A program made the position numbers and the translations under genes. A stretch of DNA of 5,479 nucleotides from Pseudomonadota bacterium (GTDB lineage: Bacteria; Pseudomonadota; Alphaproteobacteria; Rhizobiales; Devosiaceae). Shown here in pieces: positions 1-5,374 of the stretch. The stretch spans positions 1 through 5,479 of the forward strand of contig JAEYTN010000018.1 in assembly GCA_023433985.1 (NCBI GenBank). Direction: 5' to 3'. The notes beneath the pieces are model-generated. The model was not told where the DNA came from and made no database searches. It worked only from the letters and a program-made list of their open reading frames with translations. The stretch's first letter is position 1. The number at the start of each line of letters is the position of its first letter.

Positions 1-1273
1 CCTTGGCGGCGCGGAGGGCCGCTGCCCTCCCGAACACCACGAGGTCGGTAAGCGAGTTCGAGCCCAGCCGGTTGGCGCCGTGCACCGAGGCACAGGCCGC
101 CTCGCCCGCCGCCATCAGGCCCGGCACCACGCGGTCGGGATCACCTTCCACCGGCGACAGCACCTCGCCGTGGTAGTTGGCGGGGATGCCGCCCATGTTG
201 TAGTGCACCGTCGGCAGGACCGGGATCGGCTCGCGCGTCAGGTCCACTCCGGCGAAGATTTTCGCCGATTCCGTGATCCCTGGCAGGCGCTCGTGCAGCA
301 CCTTGGGATCGAGATGGTCGAGGTGGAGGAAGATGTGGTCCTTCTTCGGCCCCACGCCCCGGCCCTCGCGGATCTCCATGGTCATGCAGCGCGAAACCAC
401 GTCGCGCGACGCGAGGTCCTTGGCGTTCGGGGCATAGCGCTCCATGAAGCGCTCGCCCTCGGAATTGGTGAGGTAGCCGCCCTCGCCGCGGGCCCCTTCG
501 GTGATCAGCACGCCGGCGCCGTAGACGCCGGTGGGGTGGAACTGCACGAACTCCATGTCCTGGAGCGGCAGGCCGGCGCGCGCCACCATGCCGTTGCCGT
601 CGCCGGTGCAGGTATGGGCCGAAGTGGCCGAGAAATAGGTCCGGCCGTAGCCGCCGGTCGCCAGCACCACCAGCTTGGCGCGGAACCGGTGCAGCGTGCC
701 GTCATCGAGTTTCCAAGCCACCACGCCCTGGCACGAGCCGTCCGGCCCCATGATGAGGTCGAGCGCGAAATACTCGACGAAGAACTGCGCATTGTTGCGC
801 ACCGACTGGCCGTAGAGCGTGTGGAGGATGGCGTGGCCGGTGCGGTCGGCAGCCGCGCAGGTGCGCTGCACCGGCGGGCCGTCGCCGAACTCCGTCATGT
901 GCCCGCCGAAAGGCCGCTGGTAGATGCGCCCGTCCTCGGTGCGGCTGAACGGCACGCCGTAGTGCTCGAGCTCGTAGATCGCCGCCGGCGCCTCGCGCGC
1001 CAGGTACTCCATTGCGTCGTTGTCGCCCAGCCAGTCCGACCCCTTGACGGTGTCGTACATATGCCACTGCCAGTTGTCGGGCCCCATGTTGGAAAGCGAG
1101 GCCGCGATGCCGCCCTGCGCCGCCACGGTGTGCGAGCGGGTAGGAAACACCTTGGTGATGCAGGCGGTGTTGAGCCCCTGCTCGGCCATGCCGAGGGTCG
1201 CGCGCAATCCGGCGCCGCCCGCACCGACGATCACCACGTCGAATTCGTGGTCGATGAGCTCATAAGCGGCCAT
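1..1273 (-). CDS. sdhA: succinate dehydrogenase flavoprotein subunit SdhA (3' part outside window)
   Basis: Catalytic FAD subunit of complex II. It oxidises succinate to fumarate on the cytoplasmic face of the inner membrane and passes electrons to SdhB. The window holds the first 424 codons of a protein usually near 600 residues; the gene continues off the left edge. Visible landmarks are the Rossmann GxGxxG at G17-G22, the covalent-FAD histidine in SHTVAAQGG (H48), QFHPTG (H246), ASRDVV (R290), VHYNMGG (H357) and GANRLGSNS (R402). These correspond to the substrate-binding and proton-transfer residues known from E. coli SdhA and fumarate reductase, so the catalytic core looks intact. The ATG lies 4 bases after the sdhD stop, with a weak GGGG ribosome site inside the sdhD end, which suggests translational coupling. 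Gene order C-D-A is typical of proteobacteria, and sdhB is expected next, beyond the window. Assignment is essentially certain. Confidence 0.98.
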   Translation of the reverse strand, partial: MAAYELIDHEFDVVIVGAGGAGLRATLGMAEQGLNTACITKVFPTRSHTVAAQGGIAASLSNMGPDNWQWHMYDTVKGSDWLGDNDAMEYLAREAPAAIYELEHYGVPFSRTEDGRIYQRPFGGHMTEFGDGPPVQRTCAAADRTGHAILHTLYGQSVRNNAQFFVEYFALDLIMGPDGSCQGVVAWKLDDGTLHRFRAKLVVLATGGYGRTYFSATSAHTCTGDGNGMVARAGLPLQDMEFVQFHPTGVYGAGVLITEGARGEGGYLTNSEGERFMERYAPNAKDLASRDVVSRCMTMEIREGRGVGPKKDHIFLHLDHLDPKVLHERLPGITESAKIFAGVDLTREPIPVLPTVHYNMGGIPANYHGEVLSPVEGDPDRVVPGLMAAGEAACASVHGANRLGSNSLTDLVVFGRAAALRAAK

Positions 1274-1277
1274 GCGG

Positions 1278-1664
1278 CTAACCCCAGAAGAAGACTTTGA
1301 CGACCGAACCGATCACGGCAAGGGCGACCACTACGACGAAGACGAGGTTGGCGGTGTTCGCCAGCGTGTTGCGCGGCCCCTTGTCGACGTAATCCTCGAT
1401 CACGTCGTGCATGCCGATGCGCATGTGCACCCCGACATTGACGATGAGCAGGATCAGCCCCAGCGCGACGAAGGGATTCCGCATCAGCGCAATCCGCGCC
1501 GCGCTGTCCTCGGCGCCCGCCATTGCAACGGTGAACCACACGATGAACAGCGTGAAGACGATGTTGATCGCCCCCGTGACCCGCTGCTGGATGAAGCCGC
1601 GGGTGGAGGCCCGACCGTTCCCGTAATGCGTCTTCGGGTTCGAGATGGTGGCGCGATCGATCAT
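1278..1664 (-). CDS. sdhD: succinate dehydrogenase hydrophobic membrane anchor subunit SdhD
   Basis: Small membrane anchor of complex II, which with SdhC holds haem b and forms the ubiquinone site. The product is 128 residues, usual for the family. Three membrane segments are visible, at about 31-50, 63-83 and 101-125. The conserved loop [14 protein letters not shown] (residues 80-93) matches the SdhD signature; D91-Y92 align with the Asp-Tyr pair of E. coli SdhD that contributes to quinone binding. The N-terminal [13 protein letters not shown] stretch looks alphaproteobacterial. The frame is open further upstream into sdhC, but the start MIDRATISN is chosen because its ATG overlaps the sdhC stop as ATGA (1661-1664), a standard coupling arrangement. 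No separate ribosome site is evident, so translation probably depends on sdhC. Confidence 0.95.
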   Translation of the reverse strand: MIDRATISNPKTHYGNGRASTRGFIQQRVTGAINIVFTLFIVWFTVAMAGAEDSAARIALMRNPFVALGLILLIVNVGVHMRIGMHDVIEDYVDKGPRNTLANTANLVFVVVVALAVIGSVVKVFFWG

Positions 1665-2047
1665 TTGAACCACACGAAGATTGCCCACACCGCGAGCGTC
1701 AGCAGGATGGAAGCCGCGAGTTGCACCCGCACGATGGTTTCGCGCCCGGCCGGGTCCATGGCGCGGATGCTGTCCCACACGAAGTGGCGGATGCCGCCCA
1801 GCATGTGGTGGAACAGCACCCAGGTATAACCGAACAGCACCAGCAGCCCGAACCAGGAGCCGAAGAGCCAGTTCACGCCATCGAAGAAAGAGCCGCCGAT
1901 CGCCGCCCCCAGCACCCACAGCAACAGCACCAGCGTGCCGCCATAGAGCGCAATGCCGGTCGCGCGGTGCACGATCGACATGGTCATGGTGAGGGTGAAC
2001 CGATAGATCGACAGATGCGGTGAAAGCGGCCGCGAAGAAGGAGCCAT
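1661..2047 (-). CDS. sdhC: succinate dehydrogenase cytochrome b556 subunit SdhC
   Basis: First gene of the sdh operon: the cytochrome b556 anchor of complex II. The product is 128 residues and begins MAPSSRPLSPHLSIYR; RPLSPHLxIYR is the family's N-terminal hallmark. SIVHRATG at 24-31 corresponds to the quinone-site Ser/Arg region (S24, R28). HMLGGIRH at 81-88 carries the haem-b ligand, H81, equivalent to E. coli SdhC H84. Membrane segments lie at about 24-46, 60-83 and 103-126. The frame is open upstream to 2134, with another ATG at 2074. The 2047 start is preferred for three reasons: the family consensus begins right there, a GGGA ribosome site lies 6 bases upstream, and the longest version would start inside the -35 element of the predicted promoter. 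Confidence 0.95.
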   Translation of the reverse strand: MAPSSRPLSPHLSIYRFTLTMTMSIVHRATGIALYGGTLVLLLWVLGAAIGGSFFDGVNWLFGSWFGLLVLFGYTWVLFHHMLGGIRHFVWDSIRAMDPAGRETIVRVQLAASILLTLAVWAIFVWFK

Positions 2048-2064
2048 AAGTCGTCCCGCGCCTC

Positions 2065-2086
2065 GGCGCCTCATTGGGAGGGCGCC
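2065..2086 (-). promoter_or_regulatory. hairpin in the sdhC leader
   Basis: Two copies of GGCGCC (2065-2070 and 2081-2086) are separated by 10 bases. They can pair as a 6-bp all-GC stem in the predicted sdh leader, about 17 bases upstream of the start codon and just before the ribosome site. An ATG at 2074 lies in the loop. The dyad is directly visible; any regulatory role is inference. Confidence 0.4.
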
Positions 2087-2105
2087 AGTTTGGAATGGTT
2101 CGAGA

Positions 2106-2134
2106 CTTCTAGCGGCGCTTTGTCGCGAGGTCAA
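2106..2134 (-). promoter_or_regulatory. predicted sigma70-type promoter of the sdhCDA operon
   Basis: Read on the minus strand, TTGACC (2134-2129) and TAGAAG (2111-2106) are separated by 17 bases, close to the alphaproteobacterial housekeeping consensus. Transcription would start near 2099 and give a leader of about 50 bases before the sdhC ATG. Position and orientation fit the operon exactly. This is a sequence match only. Confidence 0.6.
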
Positions 2135-2180
2135 AGGCTCTGCTTATGCCCGCGATAAGTCATTCGGCTGACGCATGGCT

Positions 2181-2196
2181 CGCAGGCCGGCTTGCG
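2181..2196 (-). terminator. dyad just past the small exported protein gene
   Basis: CGCAGGCCGGCTTGCG is a nearly perfect dyad: a 6-bp stem including one G-T pair and a CCGG loop. It begins one base after the stop codon at 2198. No U-rich tract follows on the minus strand, so intrinsic termination is uncertain; it may simply protect the 3' end of the transcript. Confidence 0.3.
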
Positions 2197-2197
2197 G

Positions 2198-2428
2198 TCA
2201 GCGCTTCTCCAGCACCTCCGGCGCGGCCCGCAGCGCCTCGAGTGCGATCAGTAGACTGAGCACCCGCTCGCTGCGGTGGCCGGACGTCGCCGTGATGGTC
2301 GTCGAGAGCGCCGAGCCTGTTCCCGCGGTCCTGGACAGATCTTCCGCCAGCACCTGCCGGATGAAACCGCCGTTCATCATGACGAGGGCGGCAATCGCGA
2401 TCATCATGCCGACGGCAATTCGGCTCAT
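2198..2428 (-). CDS. small predicted exported protein, function unknown
   Basis: 76-residue protein that I do not recognise. It starts MSRIAVGMMIAIAALVMMNG, a classic Sec signal: a single arginine near the N-terminus, a hydrophobic core at about 4-20, and VLA followed by ED at 26-30 as a plausible signal peptidase I site. Mature chain would be only about 48 residues. It has a Ser/Thr-rich stretch (ALSTTITATSG, 40-50) followed by a probable amphipathic helix (SERVLSLLIALEALRAAPEVLEKR region, 53-76), with no cysteines. The reading frame is open up to 2503, but the 2428 ATG is chosen because it puts the signal sequence at the N-terminus. Codon use is GC-rich at third positions, as in its neighbours. 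It lies upstream of sdhC in the same direction but is probably a separate unit, since sdh has its own promoter. It could be a periplasmic protein or a single-pass anchored one. Confidence 0.6.
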   Translation of the reverse strand: MSRIAVGMMIAIAALVMMNGGFIRQVLAEDLSRTAGTGSALSTTITATSGHRSERVLSLLIALEALRAAPEVLEKR

Positions 2429-2570
2429 TTGCTTTCGACCCTTGTTGCGGGCGCCCCGTTCTGGAGTTCCGCTGCTTGGCCGGACTTCTAACCTGGCCCC
2501 CATGGCCGCGTACTGAAGCCCACGTTCATATTCGATTCAGCAACGCGTGGTCTTTGTTGCCGGTTCCACC

Positions 2571-2576
2571 AGGGGG
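2571..2576 (+). promoter_or_regulatory. ribosome binding site that sets the nudK start
   Basis: AGGGGG lies 9 bases before the ATG at 2586. An alternative in-frame GTG at 2547 has no such site, so this motif decides the start. Confidence 0.65.
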
Positions 2577-2585
2577 TTGCAGTCG

Positions 2586-3164
2586 ATGCGCAGTCGGGTC
2601 CGTAACGTCACGAGCGAACTCGTGGCCGACAACTGGGGCAAGGTGGAGAAATCGACCTTCGAACTCCGGCGCCGCGACGGCAGCTGGCAGAAGCAGGTGC
2701 GCGAGACGTACGACCGCGGCCACGGCGCCGCCGTGCTGCTCTACAATCTCGACCGGCGCACCGTCATCCTCACCCGCCAGTTCCGCTTCCCCGCCTGGTA
2801 CAATGGCGACGAGAACCCGTGGCTGGTCGAGGTTCCCGCCGGCAAGCTGGACGGCGACGACCCCCTGACCTGCGCCAGGAAGGAAGCCGAGGAGGAGACC
2901 GGCTACCGCGTGCACGACCTCACGCCCGTATCGGTGAGCTACATGAGCCCCGGCTCGGTGACCGAGAAGCTCTACCTCTATGTCGGGCAATACGATCCCG
3001 AGGCCCGCATCTCGGAAGGCGGCGGCCTCGATCACGAAGGCGAGGACATCGAAACCCTGGAGCTCCCCTTCACCGAAGCGATGGCCATGCTGGACCGCGG
3101 CGAGATCACCGACGGCAAGACGATCATCCTGCTCCAGCACGCAGCGCTCAGGGGATTGCTGTAG
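2586..3164 (+). CDS. nudK: Nudix hydrolase, NudK-type GDP-mannose pyrophosphatase (YffH/AdpP family)
   Basis: 192-residue Nudix hydrolase. NudK cleaves GDP-mannose to GMP and mannose-1-phosphate in the cytoplasm, linking nucleotide-sugar pools to recycling or cell-surface polysaccharide supply. The catalytic core of the Nudix box is KEAEEETGY (99-107), with metal-binding glutamates at E100, E103 and E104. The upstream part of the box deviates from the classic GxxxxxE spacing (A85 and D91), as I recall it also does in E. coli NudK. Further NudK-like landmarks are REVYDRG-like RETYDRGHGAAVLLYN (39-54), TRQFR (63-67), YMSPGSVTE (119-127), the GGG segment at 145-147, and DIETLELPF plus DGKTIILLQ near the C-terminus. 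Length matches E. coli NudK, about 191 residues. The 2586 ATG is preferred over an upstream GTG because of its strong ribosome site. The related ADP-ribose pyrophosphatases are the main alternative; the Nudix call itself is firm. It is monocistronic and converges with the next gene. Confidence 0.85.
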   Translation: MRSRVRNVTSELVADNWGKVEKSTFELRRRDGSWQKQVRETYDRGHGAAVLLYNLDRRTVILTRQFRFPAWYNGDENPWLVEVPAGKLDGDDPLTCARKEAEEETGYRVHDLTPVSVSYMSPGSVTEKLYLYVGQYDPEARISEGGGLDHEGEDIETLELPFTEAMAMLDRGEITDGKTIILLQHAALRGLL

Positions 3165-3178
3165 AGGAGGTCGGGCAT

Positions 3179-3318
3179 TTTCTCCTACAAGGGGAGAATC
3201 CGTGCCGTCGGCGGCTTCCCGTCATCTCGGGGCACCGTGCTCCCAACATCGCCTTCTCCCCTTGTGGGAGAAGGTGGCGGCAGCCGGATGAGGGGTCGGC
3301 GCGCAGCGCCACGCCTCA
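3179..3318. repeat. structured intergenic repeat, likely a dispersed palindromic element
   Basis: The convergent gap between nudK and the next gene is filled by a hairpin-rich element. (1) A short stem TTCTCC/GGAGAA at 3180-3198. (2) A perfect 9-bp stem CCTTCTCCC/GGGAGAAGG with loop CTTGT at 3252-3274. (3) A hairpin with GGCGC/GCGCC (3298-3310) and outer TGAGG/CCTCA (3289-3318). The 12-mer ACAAGGGGAGAA (3187-3198) is the exact reverse complement of TTCTCCCCTTGT (3254-3265), so the two ends can also pair over about 80 bases. From memory, the 3252-3295 core (TTCTCCCCTTGTGGGAGAAG, then GGATGAGGGG) resembles an element dispersed in Hyphomicrobiales intergenic regions; I could not check this. It may act as a two-way terminator. 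Confidence 0.6.
3289..3318 (-). terminator. hairpin downstream of the 3327-3569 gene
   Basis: An inner 5-bp GC stem (GGCGC 3298-3302, GCGCC 3306-3310, loop GCA) sits inside an outer TGAGG/CCTCA stem. It begins 8 bases after the stop of the minus-strand gene that ends at 3327. There is no U tract, so this is at best a non-canonical terminator. It forms the right end of the structured repeat. Confidence 0.35.
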
Positions 3319-3326
3319 GCGCACCT

Positions 3327-3569
3327 TCAGCGCGCCACCGCGAACGGATCCGCGTCCACGTCCAGTGTCGCAAAGCCCCGCACCAACTGGATGCGCATGT
3401 TCGTTCCGGCCCACGGATCGACCATCAGCAGCGTCAGCGCATTCGACGTATCGAACACCACCGGCAACCGCAGTTCGGTCAGTTTCACCTCGGGCTGATT
3501 GGCGCTTGCGCCGAGCCCCGTCACGAGCAGCCCGGCCAGTGCCACGCCGAGAACGCGCTTCAATGCCAT
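3327..3569 (-). CDS. small predicted exported protein, function unknown
   Basis: 80-residue protein of a family I do not recognise. The N-terminus MALKRVLGVALAGLLVTGLG is a clear Sec signal peptide: K4-R5, a hydrophobic core at about 6-19, and GASA-N as a likely signal peptidase I site after residue 23. The mature chain is about 57 residues with alternating hydrophobic pattern (VKLTELRLPVVFDTSNALTL, then MRIQLVRGFATLDVDADPF), suggesting a small beta-rich periplasmic domain. There are no cysteines, so it is not a lipoprotein and has no disulphides. The start is well supported: AGGGG lies 6 bases before the ATG. The frame preceding the ATG begins with a strong hairpin (3581-3610) that abuts the ribosome site. 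It converges with nudK and lies downstream of the alpha/beta hydrolase on the same strand, 128 bases away. Confidence 0.7.
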   Translation of the reverse strand: MALKRVLGVALAGLLVTGLGASANQPEVKLTELRLPVVFDTSNALTLLMVDPWAGTNMRIQLVRGFATLDVDADPFAVAR

Positions 3570-3580
3570 TGTCGACCCCT

Positions 3581-3610
3581 GTCAACGGCGGCCTGTGCCG
3601 CCTTGTTGAC
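3581..3610 (-). promoter_or_regulatory. strong hairpin between the alpha/beta hydrolase and the 80-residue exported protein
   Basis: GTCAACGGCGGC (3581-3592) and GCCGCC plus GTTGAC (3597-3610) form a 12-bp stem with a CTGT loop and a 2-base bulge. On the minus strand it ends one base before the AGGGG ribosome site of the gene starting at 3569. It could limit access of ribosomes to that site, or it could terminate or stabilise transcripts from the hydrolase gene upstream. No U tract follows on either strand. Confidence 0.45.
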
Positions 3611-3656
3611 CGGGACCTATCCGCCCCTGCCCGAACCCGCCTTGAACCCGGCGTTC

Positions 3657-3689
3657 AGACTTCGTTTACCTGAAACTTTAACGAAGTCT
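3657..3689 (-). terminator. 10-bp inverted repeat just past the alpha/beta hydrolase gene
   Basis: AGACTTCGTT (3657-3666) and AACGAAGTCT (3680-3689) are perfect reverse complements separated by 13 bases. The element starts 8 bases after the hydrolase stop at 3698. Location suits a transcript end, but there is no U tract and the loop is long. It is also AT-richer than its surroundings, so a protein-binding dyad for the 3569 gene is an alternative. Confidence 0.4.
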
Positions 3690-3697
3690 TCGCGAAT

Positions 3698-4369
3698 TCA
3701 GGCCGCCGCGAGCAGCAGCTCCGTCAGCTCGTCCGGCATGTCGATCGCCATGTCGTGCCCGCACTCGAGTTCGTGCACCTGCCAGCCGGGCTTGTCGCGA
3801 AACCCTGCGGCGACGCCCTGGAAGCCGTCCCAGCCCGTCGCCACCACATAGGCCTTCTTGGGCACCCGCTCGTAGGCGCCCGTCACCTCCAGTCGGTCGG
3901 TCAGCGTCGCGGTCGGTTGCGGCGTCGCGTGGCGGTCGACCCAGGCACGATCCGCTTCCCGCCGATAGTCGCCCGGCGAGGTCTTTGGCGCTTCCGTTAA
4001 CTGGCCGGTCAGTTCGCCACCCGGGATGAAGTCGGCGAAGCCCTGCCCGTCCGCCGGCACCAGCGCATCGACGAAGACCAGCGAGGCTATGCGGTCGAGG
4101 AGCTTCTCCACCACCCCGGTGCCCACGATCCCGCCATACGAATGCGCCACCAGCACCACATCCGCGAGCTCATTAAACAGGATCTCGTTGACTACGTCCT
4201 CCACATGCGTCGCGAGCCGGATATCGAGTTGGCCCAGGTGCGCCCGCTCGCCGACGCCCGAGAGCGTCGGCACATGCACCCGGTGCCCGGCAGCTCGCAG
4301 CCGGTCCGCCACCCGCACCCAGGCCCAGGCTCCCGCCCAGGCCCCGTGGATGATCACGAAAGTCGCCAC
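3698..4369 (-). CDS. alpha/beta hydrolase (esterase-like, salicylate-esterase/EstC type)
   Basis: 223-residue soluble alpha/beta hydrolase, probably an esterase of the group that includes plant methylesterases and bacterial EstC/EstP-like enzymes. The N-terminal strand and oxyanion loop are FVIIHGAWAGAW (4-15). The nucleophile elbow is AHSYGG with S77, the acid is probably D181 in TGWDGF, and the catalytic histidine is H205 in ECGHDMAID, so a Ser-Asp-His triad is complete. No signal peptide, hence cytoplasmic. The start is GTG at 4369, reading MATFVIIHG, because GAGGAGG lies 5 bases upstream. A TTG at 4387 would add six residues but lies upstream of that ribosome site. It follows a DUF1737 gene by 51 bases on the same strand, so the two are probably co-transcribed. 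The true substrate cannot be read from the sequence. Confidence 0.88.
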   Translation of the reverse strand: MATFVIIHGAWAGAWAWVRVADRLRAAGHRVHVPTLSGVGERAHLGQLDIRLATHVEDVVNEILFNELADVVLVAHSYGGIVGTGVVEKLLDRIASLVFVDALVPADGQGFADFIPGGELTGQLTEAPKTSPGDYRREADRAWVDRHATPQPTATLTDRLEVTGAYERVPKKAYVVATGWDGFQGVAAGFRDKPGWQVHELECGHDMAIDMPDELTELLLAAA

Positions 4370-4374
4370 TGGAT

Positions 4375-4381
4375 CCTCCTC
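4375..4381 (-). promoter_or_regulatory. strong ribosome binding site setting a GTG start
   Basis: GAGGAGG on the minus strand lies 5 bases before the GTG at 4369. It fixes the start of the alpha/beta hydrolase and excludes the upstream TTG. Confidence 0.7.
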
Positions 4382-4420
4382 GATCAAACAGGGTGAAGAT
4401 GCGGACCGCCCCCGCCGCTT

Positions 4421-4630
4421 CTACCTGTAGTCCACCAGCTTCTTGTCCGGATCGTAGGGTTGGTCCGCCACCGTCTTGGTCACGGCCTGCCCGCACTTCA
4501 TCCGCTTGCTGACCGCATCATACGCGTAGGTCGTGCTGCCATGCAGCACCCAGCCCTCGGTCAGGGCCTTGGTGACCTTGTGGCAGAACGCAGAATCGTC
4601 CTCTCCCGTGAGGAATCGATAGATCAGCAT
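4421..4630 (-). CDS. DUF1737 family protein
   Basis: 69-residue cytoplasmic protein of the DUF1737 family, whose function is unknown. The recognisable pattern is YRFLTGEDDSAFCHKVTKAL (4-23), then a GW followed by GS (26-32: GWVLHGS), a YAYD segment, and the CGQAVTK motif (46-52). The family shares this as a single small domain covering nearly the whole chain, so this copy is full length. The start is certain: AAGGAG lies 7 bases before the ATG. It is the first gene of a probable two-gene unit with the alpha/beta hydrolase (51-base gap), and is divergent from the carbonic anhydrase gene. Family recognition is from memory of the motif pattern. Confidence 0.8.
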   Translation of the reverse strand: MLIYRFLTGEDDSAFCHKVTKALTEGWVLHGSTTYAYDAVSKRMKCGQAVTKTVADQPYDPDKKLVDYR

Positions 4631-4702
4631 GCAAAAACTCCTTGGCCGTCACGCGCCCAGTGACGATTGTAATTTTCCCCGCAAGCCGCTAATCGCTGCG
4701 GC
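4631..4702. promoter_or_regulatory. divergent intergenic region with a 6-bp inverted repeat
   Basis: Only 72 bases separate the starts of the DUF1737 gene (minus) and the carbonic anhydrase gene (plus), so both promoters must overlap here or lie inside the neighbouring genes. A perfect dyad CGTCAC (4647-4652) / GTGACG (4660-4665) has a 7-base spacer. An AT-rich stretch follows it (4666-4676), containing TGTAAT on the plus strand and TACAAT-like sequence on the minus strand as possible -10 elements; no convincing -35 was found for either direction. The dyad might be an operator shared by both genes. Confidence 0.4.
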
Positions 4703-5338
4703 ATGGTTGGTTTTCCAGCATTTTTGCTCGACGGCTACAAGTCGTTCATGGCCCACCGCTACGCGCCGGAAGAGGCCCGCTACAAGGTCCTGGCCGACAA
4801 GGGCCAGTCCCCCACCACGATGATCATCGCCTGCTGCGACAGCCGCTCGGCCCCCGAAACGATCTTCGACGCCGGTCCGGGCGAGATGTTCGTGCTCAGG
4901 AACGTCGCCAACCTGGTGCCGCCCTTCCAGCCCGACGGCGGCCAGCACGGCACCTCGGCGGCCATCGAGTTCGCCGTAAATGCCTTGAACATCAGCAACA
5001 TAGTGGTGATGGGCCATGGCCGCTGCGGCGGCATCAAGGCCGCGCTCGCGCCCGATGCGGGGCCCCTGGCGCAAGGCGATTTCATCGGCAAGTGGCTCAA
5101 TATGCTCTCGCCGGTCTCCGACCAGGTGAGCAAGTACACGCTTCTGACCAACACCGAACGCCAGACCATGCTCGAGCGCTTTTCAATCCGCAACTCGATC
5201 GCCAACCTTCGTACTTTTCCCTACGTCAAGGCGCTCGAGGAGGAAGGCAAGCTGGCCGTCCATGGCGCCTGGTTCGACATTTCGACCGGCGAACTGTGGG
5301 TGATGAATCCCGAGGGCGACTTCTACCGGCCCGATTGA
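4703..5338 (+). CDS. beta-class carbonic anhydrase
   Basis: 211-residue zinc enzyme that interconverts CO2 and bicarbonate in the cytoplasm, supplying bicarbonate for carboxylases and helping pH balance. The signature ACCDSRSAPE (43-52) provides zinc ligand C44 and the Asp46-Arg48 dyad; GHGRCGG (104-110) provides H105 and C108. The third block, FVLRNVANLVPP (63-74), and the C-terminal HGAWFDISTGEL (187-198) also match the family. Length is normal and the enzyme looks complete, with no signal peptide. The ATG at 4703 is chosen because the N-terminus FPAFLLDGYKSFM matches typical alphaproteobacterial homologues, and an in-frame TAA lies about 30 bases upstream with no other start between. There is no Shine-Dalgarno, and a GCCGC/GCGGC hairpin (4685-4702) directly abuts the ATG. 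It is probably monocistronic. Symbols can or cynT are used for relatives, but no cyanate genes are present, so none is assigned. Confidence 0.95.
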   Translation: MVGFPAFLLDGYKSFMAHRYAPEEARYKVLADKGQSPTTMIIACCDSRSAPETIFDAGPGEMFVLRNVANLVPPFQPDGGQHGTSAAIEFAVNALNISNIVVMGHGRCGGIKAALAPDAGPLAQGDFIGKWLNMLSPVSDQVSKYTLLTNTERQTMLERFSIRNSIANLRTFPYVKALEEEGKLAVHGAWFDISTGELWVMNPEGDFYRPD

Positions 5339-5348
5339 GTTGAGCCGG

Positions 5349-5368
5349 CGCCGCCCCCGACGGAGGCG
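5349..5368 (+). terminator. weak hairpin after the carbonic anhydrase gene
   Basis: CGCC-G-CC (5349-5355) can pair with GG-A-GGCG (5362-5368) around one mismatch, 10 bases after the stop. No T tract follows, so it is a weak candidate for a transcript end. Confidence 0.25.
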
Positions 5369-5374
5369 TAGGCG

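Noticed and set aside
80..1300. A 406-codon open frame on the plus strand across sdhA
   Set aside because: It is the complement of sdhA. High GC at third codon positions removes stops from the opposite strand. The product is rich in His, Arg and Val with no domain.
1272..1829. Plus-strand open frame across sdhD and sdhC
   Set aside because: It covers two certain minus-strand genes and encodes a low-complexity Asp/His/Arg-rich chain.
1278..1919. Extended sdhD frame starting inside sdhC
   Set aside because: The added 85 residues are an out-of-frame reading of sdhC. The true start is the ATG that overlaps the sdhC stop.
2547..2585. Upstream GTG start for nudK
   Set aside because: No ribosome site precedes it, while AGGGGG is correctly spaced for the ATG at 2586. 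The shorter protein matches the family length.
2526..3140. Minus-strand open frame opposite nudK
   Set aside because: It mirrors a confidently identified Nudix gene and has no recognisable domain.
2819..3673. A 284-codon plus-strand frame running from nudK through the repeat into the next gene
   Set aside because: It crosses three unrelated elements, is Arg/Pro-rich, and overlaps genes with clear motifs in other frames.
4649..5074. Minus-strand frame opposite the carbonic anhydrase gene
   Set aside because: Antisense shadow of a gene with all zinc ligands in place; the product has no known features.
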